Assembly (NCBI RefSeq): GCF_040081925.1
Contig: NZ_JBEBMF010000001.1
Coordinates: forward strand, 1,178,001 to 1,242,000
Length of the DNA stretch: 64,000 nucleotides
From: Mesorhizobium_K quangtriensis
Lineage (GTDB): Bacteria > Pseudomonadota > Alphaproteobacteria > Rhizobiales > Rhizobiaceae
Direction of reading: 5' to 3'
Shown here: one piece after another, positions 50,609 through 59,796 of the stretch
How the letters are laid out: each line of letters starts with the position of its first letter
How positions within the stretch are numbered: the first letter of the stretch is position 1
The notes under the pieces: model-generated
The model's input: the letters and a program-made list of their open reading frames with translations, nothing else
What the model was told of the DNA's origin: nothing
Databases searched by the model: none
Made by a program: the position numbers and the translations under genes

Positions 50609-53600
50609 TCAACCGCGACCCATGAGCGTACGGACCAGCGTCTCGTCGATCTTGCCGCTCGGCTCGAGGCCGTTGTCCTTCTGGAACTGTGCGATCGCGG
50701 TCCGTGTCTTGCCGCCCATCTTGCCGTCGGCCGCGCCGGCGTCGTAGCCATTCTTGTTGAGAATCTGCTGCACTGTCTTCACGGCCTTCGACAGGTCGAT
50801 GGAAGCTGTGGTCTGGGCGCTTTCCTGCCAGGCGGCGGGGATGTCGACCGAATTGGCTTCCGGCAACAGCGCCTTCGGCCTCCAGAGTTCGGTCGCGGCG
50901 CGGGCGCGCTCGAGCTGTTCGGGACGGAGCGCCTTTCCGATCTCGTCACGCTTGGTCGCGGCATCCTTGTCGCCGGTCTTGGCCACGAGAGCGAACCATT
51001 TGTAGGACTCTTCCAGGCTCTGCTTCATGCCGACGCCCTTGGCGCTGAGGATGCCGAGGTTGAACTGGCTGTCCTTTACGCCGAACTCGGCGGCTTCGAG
51101 AAACCATTTGGCGGCCGCGTCGTTGTCGGTTCCGCCGGCTGCGCCCATGGCGTAGAGAACGGCGAGGTTGTGCATGGCAGCGGCGTTGCCCTTTTCGGCA
51201 GCCTTCAGGTAGAGGTCGCGCGATCGCGGCAGGTCGCGCTCCACGCCGATCCCTTTCTCATACATGTTGCCGACGCGATATTGCGCCGGGGCGAAGCCGA
51301 GGTCGGCGGACTTCTGATACCACTCGGCGGCCTTGGCCATGTCGGGTTTCCCGCCGCGCCCGTCGGCATAGTGGGTCGCGACGGCAAACAGTGCCTTGGC
51401 GTCGCCGGCGGCGGCCGCTTCGCGCAGCGCGAGCGGGCCGGCATCGGCCGGGATGTCGATCATGACGGTTTCGATGGCAACGGCAGCGGATGCCTGGCCA
51501 GCGGCCTGATTGGCGATCTGCCCGACCGTGGAGACGGCCGCGACCATGACATCGTGCATCGGCATGTCGTCGGCGCCGGCTTCACCGCCGAAGCGATCGG
51601 CGGCAGCCTGCGGGCCGTCGCCATCCTCGTCCGCGGGCGTCGTCCCGGTGGGGACTGCCATGTCGACGGTGTGCCGCTGCGTCTCGGTCATGGCGGCACT
51701 GATGTCGTCGTCGCTCTGATCGATTTCAGCCGGTCGCGTCGACAGAGCAGGCGGTGCTGCCTTGACAGGCGCCGGCGCCATGCTCGCTGCCTGGGGAGCG
51801 CCCTGGCTGGCCGCAGTCGGCGCCGGTTCGTTGACGGTGGCGACCTCCGCGCTGTCGCCCATCAGGTTCTTGCCGAGCTGCAGGCCGGCAAGCGCAGTTA
51901 CCAGCGCGGTTGCGCCAAGCAGCAGGTGCTTGCGGCGCGACTTCAGCATGTCGCCGATGCGCAGCGCCTTGACCGGGCTGCCGACATCGGACTTGCGCTT
52001 CTTGACGTCCGCCTCTGCTGCCGCAGCCTGCGCCGCGCGGCGGGCGGCGGCGATGAAGTCGGACTTGCCGGCGTCGGTTTCGCTGTGGCGCACCACGGGC
52101 GTGCGGTCATCGCGCACCCGCTTCATGATGGCGTTGAGGTCGGGCGCGCCCGAACCGGGTTCCAGCGGGCGATTGACCGCCTTGGGATCGAGCGGCATGT
52201 CGAGGCCGAGCTCGGGCATCGGCACTTCCACTGTCTCCGACAGCGTCGAACCAGCCAATTCAGGTCCTTTGGTCTTCGAAGCCTTCCTGGCCTTCTTTTC
52301 GGTGGTCTTGTCACCCTTCTTCTTCAGGGCGCCGACGAGGCCAGCGAACAGCGAACGCCGTTCGACCTTTTTCTTCTCGGGTTCACTCGCGTGTTCGGCG
52401 CCCAGTGCGGCCATGGCTGCGGCTGCCGCGGCCTGTGCCGGCGTCCGCTCGACGACCACGTCCCGCGACAAGGCGAGGTCCGACGGCTCGGCATCCGCGA
52501 AGATATCCGCATCGATGGATGGCGCGTCGGCGATCTCGATCTTCTGGTCGGTCGGAAGTTCGCGTTCCTCAGGCTCGGACGGTGCCACGCCCATCGCGGC
52601 GGCCTCGCGTTCCAGCGTGCCCATCCGGTCGACGATCTTCAGCAGCGTGTCGTGGATCGCCTCGAAGGTCTTCGAGTTGCGCTCGTCCGAGCGACGGGTC
52701 AGGTCCTCGATGGCCTTCAACTCGTCGGCGAATCCGCCGACCGCGGCCGAGCCCGGCTGGCTCTCGGCCAACGAACGGACGGCCGTCTCGGCGGCGGCGC
52801 GCGCGGCGTCCAGAATGGATTCGCGGCTCTGCGAGATCGATTTCTCGATCTCCACCAGCCGCGGCGAGATGTCGACGAATTCCGGCAGCACGGCACCAGG
52901 CTGTGCGAGGTGCTGCGAGAGGCCCGAAACCTGCGCTTCCAGGTTGCGCACGAGTTCAGGATCGATGTTTGCGAACTGGCTGGCCGACTGGTCGAGCCGC
53001 TTCGAGATGTTCTCCAGCCGCGTTTCGAGCGCGCGGATCGCCTCGTCGGCGAGGCCGTCGCGGGATGCTCCGCCCAGCGTCTCGGTCAGCGCCGAGAACC
53101 GGCGATCGATCTCCTGCATGATGGCGCTGCCGTCGAAGCCCGCACCCGCCTTGCCACCGTCGATGCGCTCGGCGACGTCGTTCAGCCGACGCTCCAGTTC
53201 ACGGAACAGCGCGTTGCCCTGCTCGATGGCGTCTTCCTGACGCTTCTCGAACAGGTTGGACAGCACGTCGAGACGCTGCTCGATGCCCGTGAAGATCTCG
53301 TTGGCGTCCGGCATGGACGGAACGCGGTCGATCTTGTCGGCGATCACGGAGATTTGCCTGGCAAGGCGCTCGATCGCTTCGTCGGGCATTGTGGTCTGGC
53401 TCGCCAGCGCATCGACGCGTCGCGCCAGCGCCTGGAGGTGTTCGACGAAGTCAGGACCAGGCCGGTCTTCCGTCACCTCCTCGATCTGCTTGGCCAGCGC
53501 CGAAATGCGCGCCTCGATACGCTCGAAGGGCTCGGGGTCGAGGTTCTTCTGCTGTGTAGCCATCGTCGCGCTGACGATGGCGCGCGAGATCTCGTCGAGG

Positions 53601-54445
53601 CGCTCCTCGATATGCGTGAATATCTGATTGGTCCGGCCGTCCTGCCTGTCGATGAAATTGTCGAGAGCGCCGGCCAACGTGCGCACCTTCTCTTCAAGGC
53701 CGCCGAGCGGCAGAGACCCCGGCAGCTTGCCGACCGCCTGGCTGATCTGCTCAAGCCGGTCCGTCAGCGCCAGGAGATCGTTCGAGTAGGAGCTTTGAGC
53801 GTCGCCGGTCGCGATGCGGTTCTCCAGGTCGTCGAAACGACGATCCACCGAACGCACGGTTTCCTCGCGGGCCACGGCGCCGAGTGCCGCCTTCAGCCCC
53901 TCGATCTCGCGACGCATCATGTCCATATTGCGGTCGTCGCCACGCTCGCTGAGCAGTTGGACGGCGTTGGAGAGGCGCTCGACGTCGTTGCCGAGTTTTC
54001 CGGCCGACCTTCCGTCGTTCAGATTGATACGCTGGAAATCGCTGCGCAGCGTATCGAATTCGCGGCTGAGGCTGGACGCCATCTGATGGCGCAATTCCTC
54101 GCGCAGGCCCTTGATCTCGGCGGCAATCTTGCCAAACGCCTCGACGCTGTCGGAGTCACGGCGCACGCGTTCTAGGTCGCGCGCGATCGTCTGGTAGGAG
54201 CTGTCGAAGCGATCGCCGCGCTCCGTGGCGCGCTGCTGGGCTGGGGTGCGGGGCAGTTCGTAGCCCCGTTCACGGCCTCGGGAGGGCGCGGCCGGCTGCG
54301 GCTCGTATCCGCTGGCTTCCTCGCGGTTGCGCTCGAGCCTATGCTCCAGCGATTCCAGCGACCGGTTCAACTGCTCAAGCGACGCATAGGACCGGCGCTG
54401 CCGGCCTGCGTTGACTGTATCGAGGTAGGACCGCTTGCTGTTCAT
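50609..54445 (-). CDS. podJ: PodJ-like polar organiser: coiled coil, membrane helix, Sel1 repeats, PG-binding domain
   Basis: The preferred start MNSKRSYLDTVNAGRQRRSY at 54445 yields 1278 residues. Residues 20-780 are a long cytoplasmic part dominated by coiled coil, with many E-R-L-x-x-L/I repeats. A basic stretch (MLKSRRKHLLLGATALVTAL, about 880-900) leads into a single membrane helix. The periplasmic part has four Sel1 repeats (near 1090-1220; for example AAEWYQKSADLGFAPAQYRV and AAKWFLEAAEFGVKDSQFNL) and ends in a peptidoglycan-binding domain (VQQILNKNGYDAGAADGKMG, last 60 residues). This is the architecture of PodJ, which marks cell poles in alphaproteobacteria. An inverted repeat near 54610-54642 lies upstream. 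Confidence 0.85.
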   Translation of the reverse strand: MNSKRSYLDTVNAGRQRRSYASLEQLNRSLESLEHRLERNREEASGYEPQPAAPSRGRERGYELPRTPAQQRATERGDRFDSSYQTIARDLERVRRDSDSVEAFGKIAAEIKGLREELRHQMASSLSREFDTLRSDFQRINLNDGRSAGKLGNDVERLSNAVQLLSERGDDRNMDMMRREIEGLKAALGAVAREETVRSVDRRFDDLENRIATGDAQSSYSNDLLALTDRLEQISQAVGKLPGSLPLGGLEEKVRTLAGALDNFIDRQDGRTNQIFTHIEERLDEISRAIVSATMATQQKNLDPEPFERIEARISALAKQIEEVTEDRPGPDFVEHLQALARRVDALASQTTMPDEAIERLARQISVIADKIDRVPSMPDANEIFTGIEQRLDVLSNLFEKRQEDAIEQGNALFRELERRLNDVAERIDGGKAGAGFDGSAIMQEIDRRFSALTETLGGASRDGLADEAIRALETRLENISKRLDQSASQFANIDPELVRNLEAQVSGLSQHLAQPGAVLPEFVDISPRLVEIEKSISQSRESILDAARAAAETAVRSLAESQPGSAAVGGFADELKAIEDLTRRSDERNSKTFEAIHDTLLKIVDRMGTLEREAAAMGVAPSEPEERELPTDQKIEIADAPSIDADIFADAEPSDLALSRDVVVERTPAQAAAAAAMAALGAEHASEPEKKKVERRSLFAGLVGALKKKGDKTTEKKARKASKTKGPELAGSTLSETVEVPMPELGLDMPLDPKAVNRPLEPGSGAPDLNAIMKRVRDDRTPVVRHSETDAGKSDFIAAARRAAQAAAAEADVKKRKSDVGSPVKALRIGDMLKSRRKHLLLGATALVTALAGLQLGKNLMGDSAEVATVNEPAPTAASQGAPQAASMAPAPVKAAPPALSTRPAEIDQSDDDISAAMTETQRHTVDMAVPTGTTPADEDGDGPQAAADRFGGEAGADDMPMHDVMVAAVSTVGQIANQAAGQASAAVAIETVMIDIPADAGPLALREAAAAGDAKALFAVATHYADGRGGKPDMAKAAEWYQKSADLGFAPAQYRVGNMYEKGIGVERDLPRSRDLYLKAAEKGNAAAMHNLAVLYAMGAAGGTDNDAAAKWFLEAAEFGVKDSQFNLGILSAKGVGMKQSLEESYKWFALVAKTGDKDAATKRDEIGKALRPEQLERARAATELWRPKALLPEANSVDIPAAWQESAQTTASIDLSKAVKTVQQILNKNGYDAGAADGKMGGKTRTAIAQFQKDNGLEPSGKIDETLVRTLMGRG

Positions 54446-54893
54446 TGAAACGCCCGTTTGCCTCGCTGGTTCGGAACCAGCCTCGTGATTCGTTCTGTCG
54501 GGCCTGCCGGGCGGGGTTGCTTCCTGCCGTTGAAGACCTGTGCCTTCCGGGAAGCCTTTAAAAACAGGTACTGGAATTGGCACGGCGAACCGACAGGCTC
54601 ACAATTCCCTAAACGTGGTAAACAAGGCGTTAACCACGTTTACGAATTGGCAAACTTCGTAAAAAAATCGGTATCGAGGTCGGAATTGCGGCGTCCGAGC
54701 CGGTCAAACTGCCGCATGGGAACGGTCGAAAGGCCGGGTTGCATCTGCGGAACATCGGGATTATACGCCTGCCCTTAACGTAAGCAGGGTGCTTTGGCGC
54801 CAGCTTGCGAAGCATTTGTCGAAACCAAGATCGGAAGCCGTCCCCCCGCCGCTCCGGTCAGGCGCCCTCCCAGCGCCGCAAAAGGGAAGTTCA
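54446..54893. promoter_or_regulatory. Divergent regulatory region between podJ-like and MerR genes
   Basis: These 448 bases must carry both promoters. A perfect 10-base inverted repeat, TAAACGTGGT (54610-54619) and ACCACGTTTA (54633-54642) with a 13-base spacer, stands out. The right arm overlaps GTTAACCA, resembling a CtrA half-site (TTAACCAT), fitting cell-cycle control of podJ. No gene is supported here. Confidence 0.45.
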
Positions 54894-55358
54894 ATGATGA
54901 TGACCTTTAATCAGGCCGGCGCCGCCGCGCCGGTGAATGACGATGTCGTTTCTGACGGGCAGGAAGAGTATACCCGCATCGGCGACATGGCGAAGAGCTT
55001 CGGTGTTACCCTGCGTACGCTTCGCTTCTACGAGGACAAGGGCCTGATCAGCCCGAAGCGCGACGGCTCGACCCGTCTCTACACCCGCCGCGACAAGGCC
55101 CGGCTCAAGCTCATCCTGCTCGGACGCAAGGTGGGGTTCTCGCTTCGCGACGTGAAGCAGATGATGGATCTCTATGATCCAAACGGCACCAACATCAAGC
55201 AGTTGCGCCTCACCATGGACAAGTCCGAGCGCCAGCTTGCCCGGCTTCAGAAGCAGCGCGTCGCGATCGACGAGGCGATGTCCGAGCTCTCCGCGCTGAT
55301 GACGGCCGTGCGCAACCAGCTTGCCGAACGCAACGCGCCGACGGCGGTTGCGAGCTGA
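54894..55358 (+). CDS. MerR-family regulator of the fatty-acid oxidation cluster
   Basis: The start at 54894 follows an AAAGGGAAG site and gives 154 residues. After 25 polar residues comes the winged helix-turn-helix RIGDMAKSFGVTLRTLRFYEDKGLI (in two blocks, residues 26-50), then SPKRDGSTRLYTRRDKARL and a C-terminal coiled coil (KSERQLARLQKQRVAIDEAM) for dimerisation. There are no metal-binding cysteines, so the ligand is likely organic, perhaps an acyl-CoA. It is followed by a terminator and then a 30-bp palindrome in front of the acyl-CoA dehydrogenase gene, so it most likely controls that operon. Confidence 0.9.
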   Translation: MMMTFNQAGAAAPVNDDVVSDGQEEYTRIGDMAKSFGVTLRTLRFYEDKGLISPKRDGSTRLYTRRDKARLKLILLGRKVGFSLRDVKQMMDLYDPNGTNIKQLRLTMDKSERQLARLQKQRVAIDEAMSELSALMTAVRNQLAERNAPTAVAS

Positions 55359-55397
55359 CGTTTTAGGACGGCCGTTCGTCCGCTGAATTTATCGAGA

Positions 55398-55430
55398 AAG
55401 GCCGGTGGCGAACGCTGCCGGCCTTTTCGT
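55398..55430 (+). terminator. Rho-independent terminator after MerR gene
   Basis: Arms AAGGCCGG (55398-55405) and CCGGCCTT (55418-55425) pair over eight bases around a 12-base loop, followed by TTCGTTT. It ends the MerR transcript about 40 bases after its stop, so the downstream operon needs its own promoter. Confidence 0.8.
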
Positions 55431-55482
55431 TTGGCCGTTCTCGTGCGGAAATAGCAAAACAGCCATAAAACGAACGCGGCCT

Positions 55483-55512
55483 AATATTGACGTTTGCGTA
55501 AACGTCAATATT
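55483..55512. promoter_or_regulatory. 30-bp perfect palindrome, probable MerR operator
   Basis: Thirteen-base arms AATATTGACGTTT (55483-55495) and AAACGTCAATATT (55500-55512) surround a 4-base spacer. It lies 80 bases before the acyl-CoA dehydrogenase start and 125 bases after the MerR stop. TTGACG in the left arm could serve as a -35 box, so the MerR protein would bind across the promoter. The TTGACGTTTACG-like core recalls MerR (LiuR-type) sites of acid-degradation operons, from memory. Confidence 0.75.
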
Positions 55513-55592
55513 TTAGGGTGACGTTCCTGATTGCGGCAGGGTTAGGGTGCTCAAACGCCAGACAGCCGCGAAAGATCGTCCCGGAGGAAGAC

Positions 55593-57389
55593 ATGCCGCC
55601 CTATACGGCGCCCGTGCGCGACACGCTTTTCGTTCTAAACGACGTTCTTGGCTACGAGCGGTACTCGAATCTCCCCGGTTTCGCCGACGCTTCGCCCGAC
55701 ATTCTGGAAGCCATCCTCGGTGAGAGCGCGAAACTCACCGAAAACATCATCCTGCCGACCAACCGCGCCGGCGATCTGGAAGGCTGCACGCGCCACGAAG
55801 ACGGCTCGGTGACGACGCCGAAAGGTTTCCGGGAGGCTTTCGACGAATATCGCCAGGGCGGCTGGCTTGGACTCGCCGCACCGGCGGAATTCGGCGGGCA
55901 GGGGCTGCCCTATGCGGTCCACACCGCTGTTTCCGAATACATGATCTCCGGCAACATGGCGCTGCTGATGTATGCGGGCCTGACACAAGGCGCGATCGCT
56001 GCCATCGTGACGCACGGGTCCGACGAGCAGAAATCGACCTGGTTGCCGAAGATGGTCGACGGGACCTGGACCGGCACCATGAACCTGACCGAGCCGCATG
56101 CTGGCACCGACCTCGGTCTGCTGCGCACCAAGGCCGTACCGGCCGATGACGGCAGCTACAAAATTTCCGGCCAGAAGATCTTCATCTCGGCCGGCGAACA
56201 CGACATGGCCGACAACATCGTCCACCTCGTTCTGGCCCGCATCGAAGGCGCGCCGGAGGGCACGAAGGGCATCTCGCTCTTCATCGTCCCGAAATTCCTT
56301 CTCGACGTCTCGGGCAATCCGGGGACACGCAACGGCGTTTCCTGCGGTTCGCTCGAGGAGAAGATGGGCATCCACGGCAACGCCACCTGCGTCATGAACT
56401 ATGACGGCGCGACCGGCTGGCTGCTCGGCGAGGCGAATGGCGGGTTGAAGGCCATGTTCACGATGATGAACGAAGCACGTCTCGGCGTCGGGCTTCAGGG
56501 GCTCGCCATGGGTGAGGCCGCTTACCAGGGTGCCGTCGCCTATGCGAAGGACCGCCTGCAGGGCCGCTCGCTTTCGGGGGCGAAGGAGCCGGACAAGAAA
56601 GCGGACCCGATCATCGTCCATCCCGATATCCGCCGCATCCTGATGACCATGCGCTCCGTCAACGAAGCCGGCCGCGCGCTGGCGCTCTGGACGGCGCTGA
56701 AATCCGACATCGCGCATCGCTCACCCGACGAGAAGGACAGGCAAGCGGCGGACGACCTGCTCGGCCTGATGACGCCCGTGGTCAAGGGCGTGCTCACCGA
56801 CAAGGGTTTCGAGCACGCGGTGATGGCGCAGCAGGTCTTCGGCGGCCACGGCTATATCGAAGAGAACGGCATGAGCCAGTATGTGCGCGATGCGCGCATC
56901 GCCATGATCTACGAAGGCGCGAACGGCATCCAGGCGCTCGATCTCGTCGGCCGCAAGCTGCCGATGCATGGCGGTCGCGCCGTGCAGGCCTTCTTCAAGG
57001 AGGTCGGCGACTTCTGCGAGGCCAACCGTTCCGACGAGAAGATGGCGCCCTTCACCAAGGCGCTGAAAAAAGGGCTGAACGACCTGCAGGCCGCCACCAT
57101 GTGGCTCGTGCAGAATGCGATGACCAAACCCGACAATGCAGGTGCCGCCTCGACCGACTATCTCAATCTCTTCGGGCTGGTCGCGCTCGGATATATGTGG
57201 GGCCAGATGGTGAAGGCAGCGCAGGACAAGCTGGCGGCGGGCGCGGGCGATAGCGCCTCCTTCTACGAGACGAAGGTCGTCACGGGTCGCTATTTCATGG
57301 AGCGCGTCATGCCCGAGACATCGGCGCACCTCGCCCGCATCTCCACCGGATCAGATACCATGATGGCGCTGCCGGCGGAGGCGTTTTGA
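55593..57389 (+). CDS. Acyl-CoA dehydrogenase (long, C-terminal-extended type)
   Basis: The ATG at 55593 has a GGAGGAAG site; the product has 598 residues, about 200 more than a classical acyl-CoA dehydrogenase, as in the FadE5/DmdC-like branch. It carries MNLTEPHAGTDLGLLRTKA (FAD/substrate motif, near 163-181), KIFISAGEHDMADNIVHLVL and IAMIYEGANGIQALDLVGRK, where the Glu of Y-E-G is the catalytic base. It oxidises acyl-CoA to enoyl-CoA with electron transfer to ETF. An upstream ATG at 55494 lies inside the operator palindrome and is rejected. It overlaps the next gene by 4 bases. Confidence 0.92.
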   Translation: MPPYTAPVRDTLFVLNDVLGYERYSNLPGFADASPDILEAILGESAKLTENIILPTNRAGDLEGCTRHEDGSVTTPKGFREAFDEYRQGGWLGLAAPAEFGGQGLPYAVHTAVSEYMISGNMALLMYAGLTQGAIAAIVTHGSDEQKSTWLPKMVDGTWTGTMNLTEPHAGTDLGLLRTKAVPADDGSYKISGQKIFISAGEHDMADNIVHLVLARIEGAPEGTKGISLFIVPKFLLDVSGNPGTRNGVSCGSLEEKMGIHGNATCVMNYDGATGWLLGEANGGLKAMFTMMNEARLGVGLQGLAMGEAAYQGAVAYAKDRLQGRSLSGAKEPDKKADPIIVHPDIRRILMTMRSVNEAGRALALWTALKSDIAHRSPDEKDRQAADDLLGLMTPVVKGVLTDKGFEHAVMAQQVFGGHGYIEENGMSQYVRDARIAMIYEGANGIQALDLVGRKLPMHGGRAVQAFFKEVGDFCEANRSDEKMAPFTKALKKGLNDLQAATMWLVQNAMTKPDNAGAASTDYLNLFGLVALGYMWGQMVKAAQDKLAAGAGDSASFYETKVVTGRYFMERVMPETSAHLARISTGSDTMMALPAEAF

Positions 57390-58555
57390 CCGCCCCCTCA
57401 TCCATCCTCAACCTCCCGTCGCCCGCATGGCGCGGGGAGGATGTCGGCATGCTCTACGACATGGCGACCCGGTTCCTGTCGGACGAAATCCTGCCGCGCT
57501 ACGGGGAGTTCGAGGACAAGGGCATGGTCGACCGCGCATGCTGGGAAAAGGCCGGCGCGGCCGGCCTGCTCTGCGCGTCCATGCCAGAGGAATATGGCGG
57601 CGCAGGCGGCACCTATGCGCATGAGGCTGCCATCATCGAGGCGATCGGTCATGTCGGCGTCGACGGGTTTGGCATAGCGCTCCACAACGCCATCGTTGCT
57701 CCTTACATCCTCCATTACGGCTCGGAGGAACAGAAGAAGAAATGGCTGCCAAAACTCGCCACCGGCGAGTTGATTGGCGCAATCGCAATGACCGAGCCTG
57801 GCGAGGGGTCTGACCTCCAGGGCATTCGCACGCGCGCCGAGAAGGACGGCAACCACTACCGCATCAACGGCTCGAAGACCTTCATCACCAACGGCCAGCT
57901 CGCCAACCTCGTTATCGTCGTGACGAAAACTGATCCCGACAAGGGCGCGAAAGGCACTTCGCTGTTCGTCGTCGAGACCCACGAGGTCGAAGGTTTCGAG
58001 CGCGGCCGCAATCTTGAAAAGATCGGCATGAAGGCCAACGACACGTCGGAGCTTTTCTTCAACGATGTCCGCGTTCCGGCCTCCGCATTACTGGGGTCCG
58101 AGGAAGGGCAGGGCTTTGTCCAGCTTATGCAGCAGCTACCGCAGGAGCGCCTGCTGATTGGCACGCAGTCCATCGCCATGATCGAGCGCGCGCTCGCCGC
58201 GACAATTGATTACGTGAAGGACCGAAAAGCCTTCGGACAGAAGCTGATCGATTTCCAGAACACGCAGTTCAAGCTTGCCGAACTGAAGACCGAGGCCACC
58301 ATCGGCCGTGTCTTCCACGACGATTGTGTCGCGCGCCACATCGCCGGCGGACTCGACCCCGCAACCGCCTCGATGGCGAAATACTGGCTGTCGGAACTGC
58401 AGGGCAAGGTCGTCGATGAATGCCTGCAGCTCTTCGGCGGCTATGGCTATATGACAGAGTATCCCATCGCGCGCATGTTCCGCGATGCCCGCGTGCAGCG
58501 TATCTATGGCGGCACCAACGAGATCATGAAACTGCTGATCGCGCGCACGCTTTGA
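57386..58555 (+). CDS. Acyl-CoA dehydrogenase (LCAD/IVD-like)
   Basis: This 389-residue flavoprotein has MTEPGEGSDLQGIRTRAEKD (near 133-152) and IRGYFITNG-type KTFITNGQLANLVIVVTKT, and ends RIYGGTNEIMKLLIARTL. The catalytic Glu is not in the Y-G-G-T segment; it should be in MQQLPQERLLIGTQS (near 250), as in long-chain and isovaleryl-CoA dehydrogenases. The TTG start at 57386 overlaps the preceding stop (TTGA). An ATG at 57449 with a strong GGGGAGGA site is an alternative but would cut into the first conserved helix. It probably works beside the first dehydrogenase on acyl-CoAs of different length or branching. Confidence 0.9.
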   Translation: MTAPSSILNLPSPAWRGEDVGMLYDMATRFLSDEILPRYGEFEDKGMVDRACWEKAGAAGLLCASMPEEYGGAGGTYAHEAAIIEAIGHVGVDGFGIALHNAIVAPYILHYGSEEQKKKWLPKLATGELIGAIAMTEPGEGSDLQGIRTRAEKDGNHYRINGSKTFITNGQLANLVIVVTKTDPDKGAKGTSLFVVETHEVEGFERGRNLEKIGMKANDTSELFFNDVRVPASALLGSEEGQGFVQLMQQLPQERLLIGTQSIAMIERALAATIDYVKDRKAFGQKLIDFQNTQFKLAELKTEATIGRVFHDDCVARHIAGGLDPATASMAKYWLSELQGKVVDECLQLFGGYGYMTEYPIARMFRDARVQRIYGGTNEIMKLLIARTL

Positions 58556-58585
58556 GCCGCGCCTGAGGAAGCAAGGAGAAAGAAG

Positions 58586-59794
58586 ATGGCCGACGCTTTT
58601 GTCTATGACGCAGTGCGCACGCCGCGCGGTCGTGGGAAGAAGGACGGATCGTTGCACGAGGTCCCAGCGGTGCGTCTTGGCGCCAAGGTGCTGGAAGCGC
58701 TGCGCGACCGCAACGGGCTCGACACCTCGACCGTGGACGACATCATCTTCGGCTGTGTCGATCCGGTAGGCGAGGCGGGCGCGGTGATCCCGCGTTCGGC
58801 CGCCTTCGAGGCCGGCTATGACGACAAGGCGCCGGGCATGCAGATTTCGCGCTTCTGCGCGTCCGGTCTTGACGCCATCAATTTCGGTGCGGCCAAGATC
58901 GTGCAGGGTTCCGACGACATCGTGATCGCCGGCGGCGTGGAGTCGATGAGCCGCGTCGGCATGGGCATGTCGGGCGGCGCCTGGTACATGGACCCCTCCG
59001 TCGGCTTGCCGGGCTGGTTCGTGCCGCAGGGCATCTCGGCCGACCTCATCGCCACGAAGTACGGCTTCTCCCGCGACGATGTCGACGCCTATGCGGTCGA
59101 GAGCCAGAAGCGGGCGGGCAACGCGTGGGAGAAGGGCTACTTCAAGAACTCGGTCATTCCGATTCTGGACCAGAACGGCCTCACCATCCTCGACCATGAC
59201 GAGCACATGCGGCCGACGACCGACATGCAGGCGCTTGCCGCGCTCAACCCGTCCTTCGTCATGCCGGGCGAGATGGGCGGTTTCGATGCGGTAGCCGTGC
59301 AGAAGCATCCCGAGATCGAGGAAGTGAACCACGTCCACCACGCCGGCAATTCGTCCGGCATCGTGGATGGCGCGGCAGGCGTTCTGCTCGGCTCGAAGAA
59401 GGCCGGCAAGATGCTTGGCGCAAAACCTCGCGCACGCATCCGCGCCTTCGCCAATATCGGTTCAGAGCCGGTGCTGATGCTGACGGGACCCGTCGATGTG
59501 ACCGAGAAGCTGCTCAAGCGCGCGAAGATGAAGCTATCCGACATCGACCTGTTCGAGCTGAACGAAGCGTTCGCGAGTGTCGTGCTGCGCTACATGCAGG
59601 CCTTCGACATTCCGCATGACACGATCAACGTCAACGGCGGCGCGATTGCCATGGGCCATCCGCTCGGCGCGACCGGCGCGATGATCTTCGGTACGGTGCT
59701 GGACGAACTCGAGCGGCGCGACCTTAACACCGCGCTGGTGACGCTCTGCATCGGCGCGGGCATGGGCACCGCGACCATCATCGAGCGTGTCTAG
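58586..59794 (+). CDS. Acetyl-CoA C-acyltransferase (thiolase, FadA-type)
   Basis: This 402-residue enzyme cleaves 3-ketoacyl-CoA to acetyl-CoA and a shortened acyl-CoA. The nucleophile is Cys91 in QISRFCASGLDAINF. The active-site His is in NVNGGAIAMGHPLGATGAM and the second Cys in LVTLCIGAGMGTATII. Its N-terminus AFVYDAVRTPRGRGKKDGSL is typical. An AAGGAGAAAG site precedes the ATG. It lies 30 bp after the second dehydrogenase and 2 bp before the cupin gene, so it is part of the beta-oxidation operon. Confidence 0.94.
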   Translation: MADAFVYDAVRTPRGRGKKDGSLHEVPAVRLGAKVLEALRDRNGLDTSTVDDIIFGCVDPVGEAGAVIPRSAAFEAGYDDKAPGMQISRFCASGLDAINFGAAKIVQGSDDIVIAGGVESMSRVGMGMSGGAWYMDPSVGLPGWFVPQGISADLIATKYGFSRDDVDAYAVESQKRAGNAWEKGYFKNSVIPILDQNGLTILDHDEHMRPTTDMQALAALNPSFVMPGEMGGFDAVAVQKHPEIEEVNHVHHAGNSSGIVDGAAGVLLGSKKAGKMLGAKPRARIRAFANIGSEPVLMLTGPVDVTEKLLKRAKMKLSDIDLFELNEAFASVVLRYMQAFDIPHDTINVNGGAIAMGHPLGATGAMIFGTVLDELERRDLNTALVTLCIGAGMGTATIIERV

Positions 59795-59796
59795 AG

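Noticed and set aside
50492..54175. A 1227-codon open frame on the plus strand opposite the PodJ-like gene
   Set aside because: It is the antisense shadow of a high-GC coding region; its translation lacks domains and has low-complexity Arg/Gly/Leu composition, while the minus strand has coiled coil, Sel1 and peptidoglycan-binding motifs.
55494..55592. N-terminal extension of the first acyl-CoA dehydrogenase
   Set aside because: The upstream ATG lies inside the 30-bp palindrome, has no ribosome-binding site, and the 33 added residues do not resemble the family; the ATG at 55593 has a strong site.
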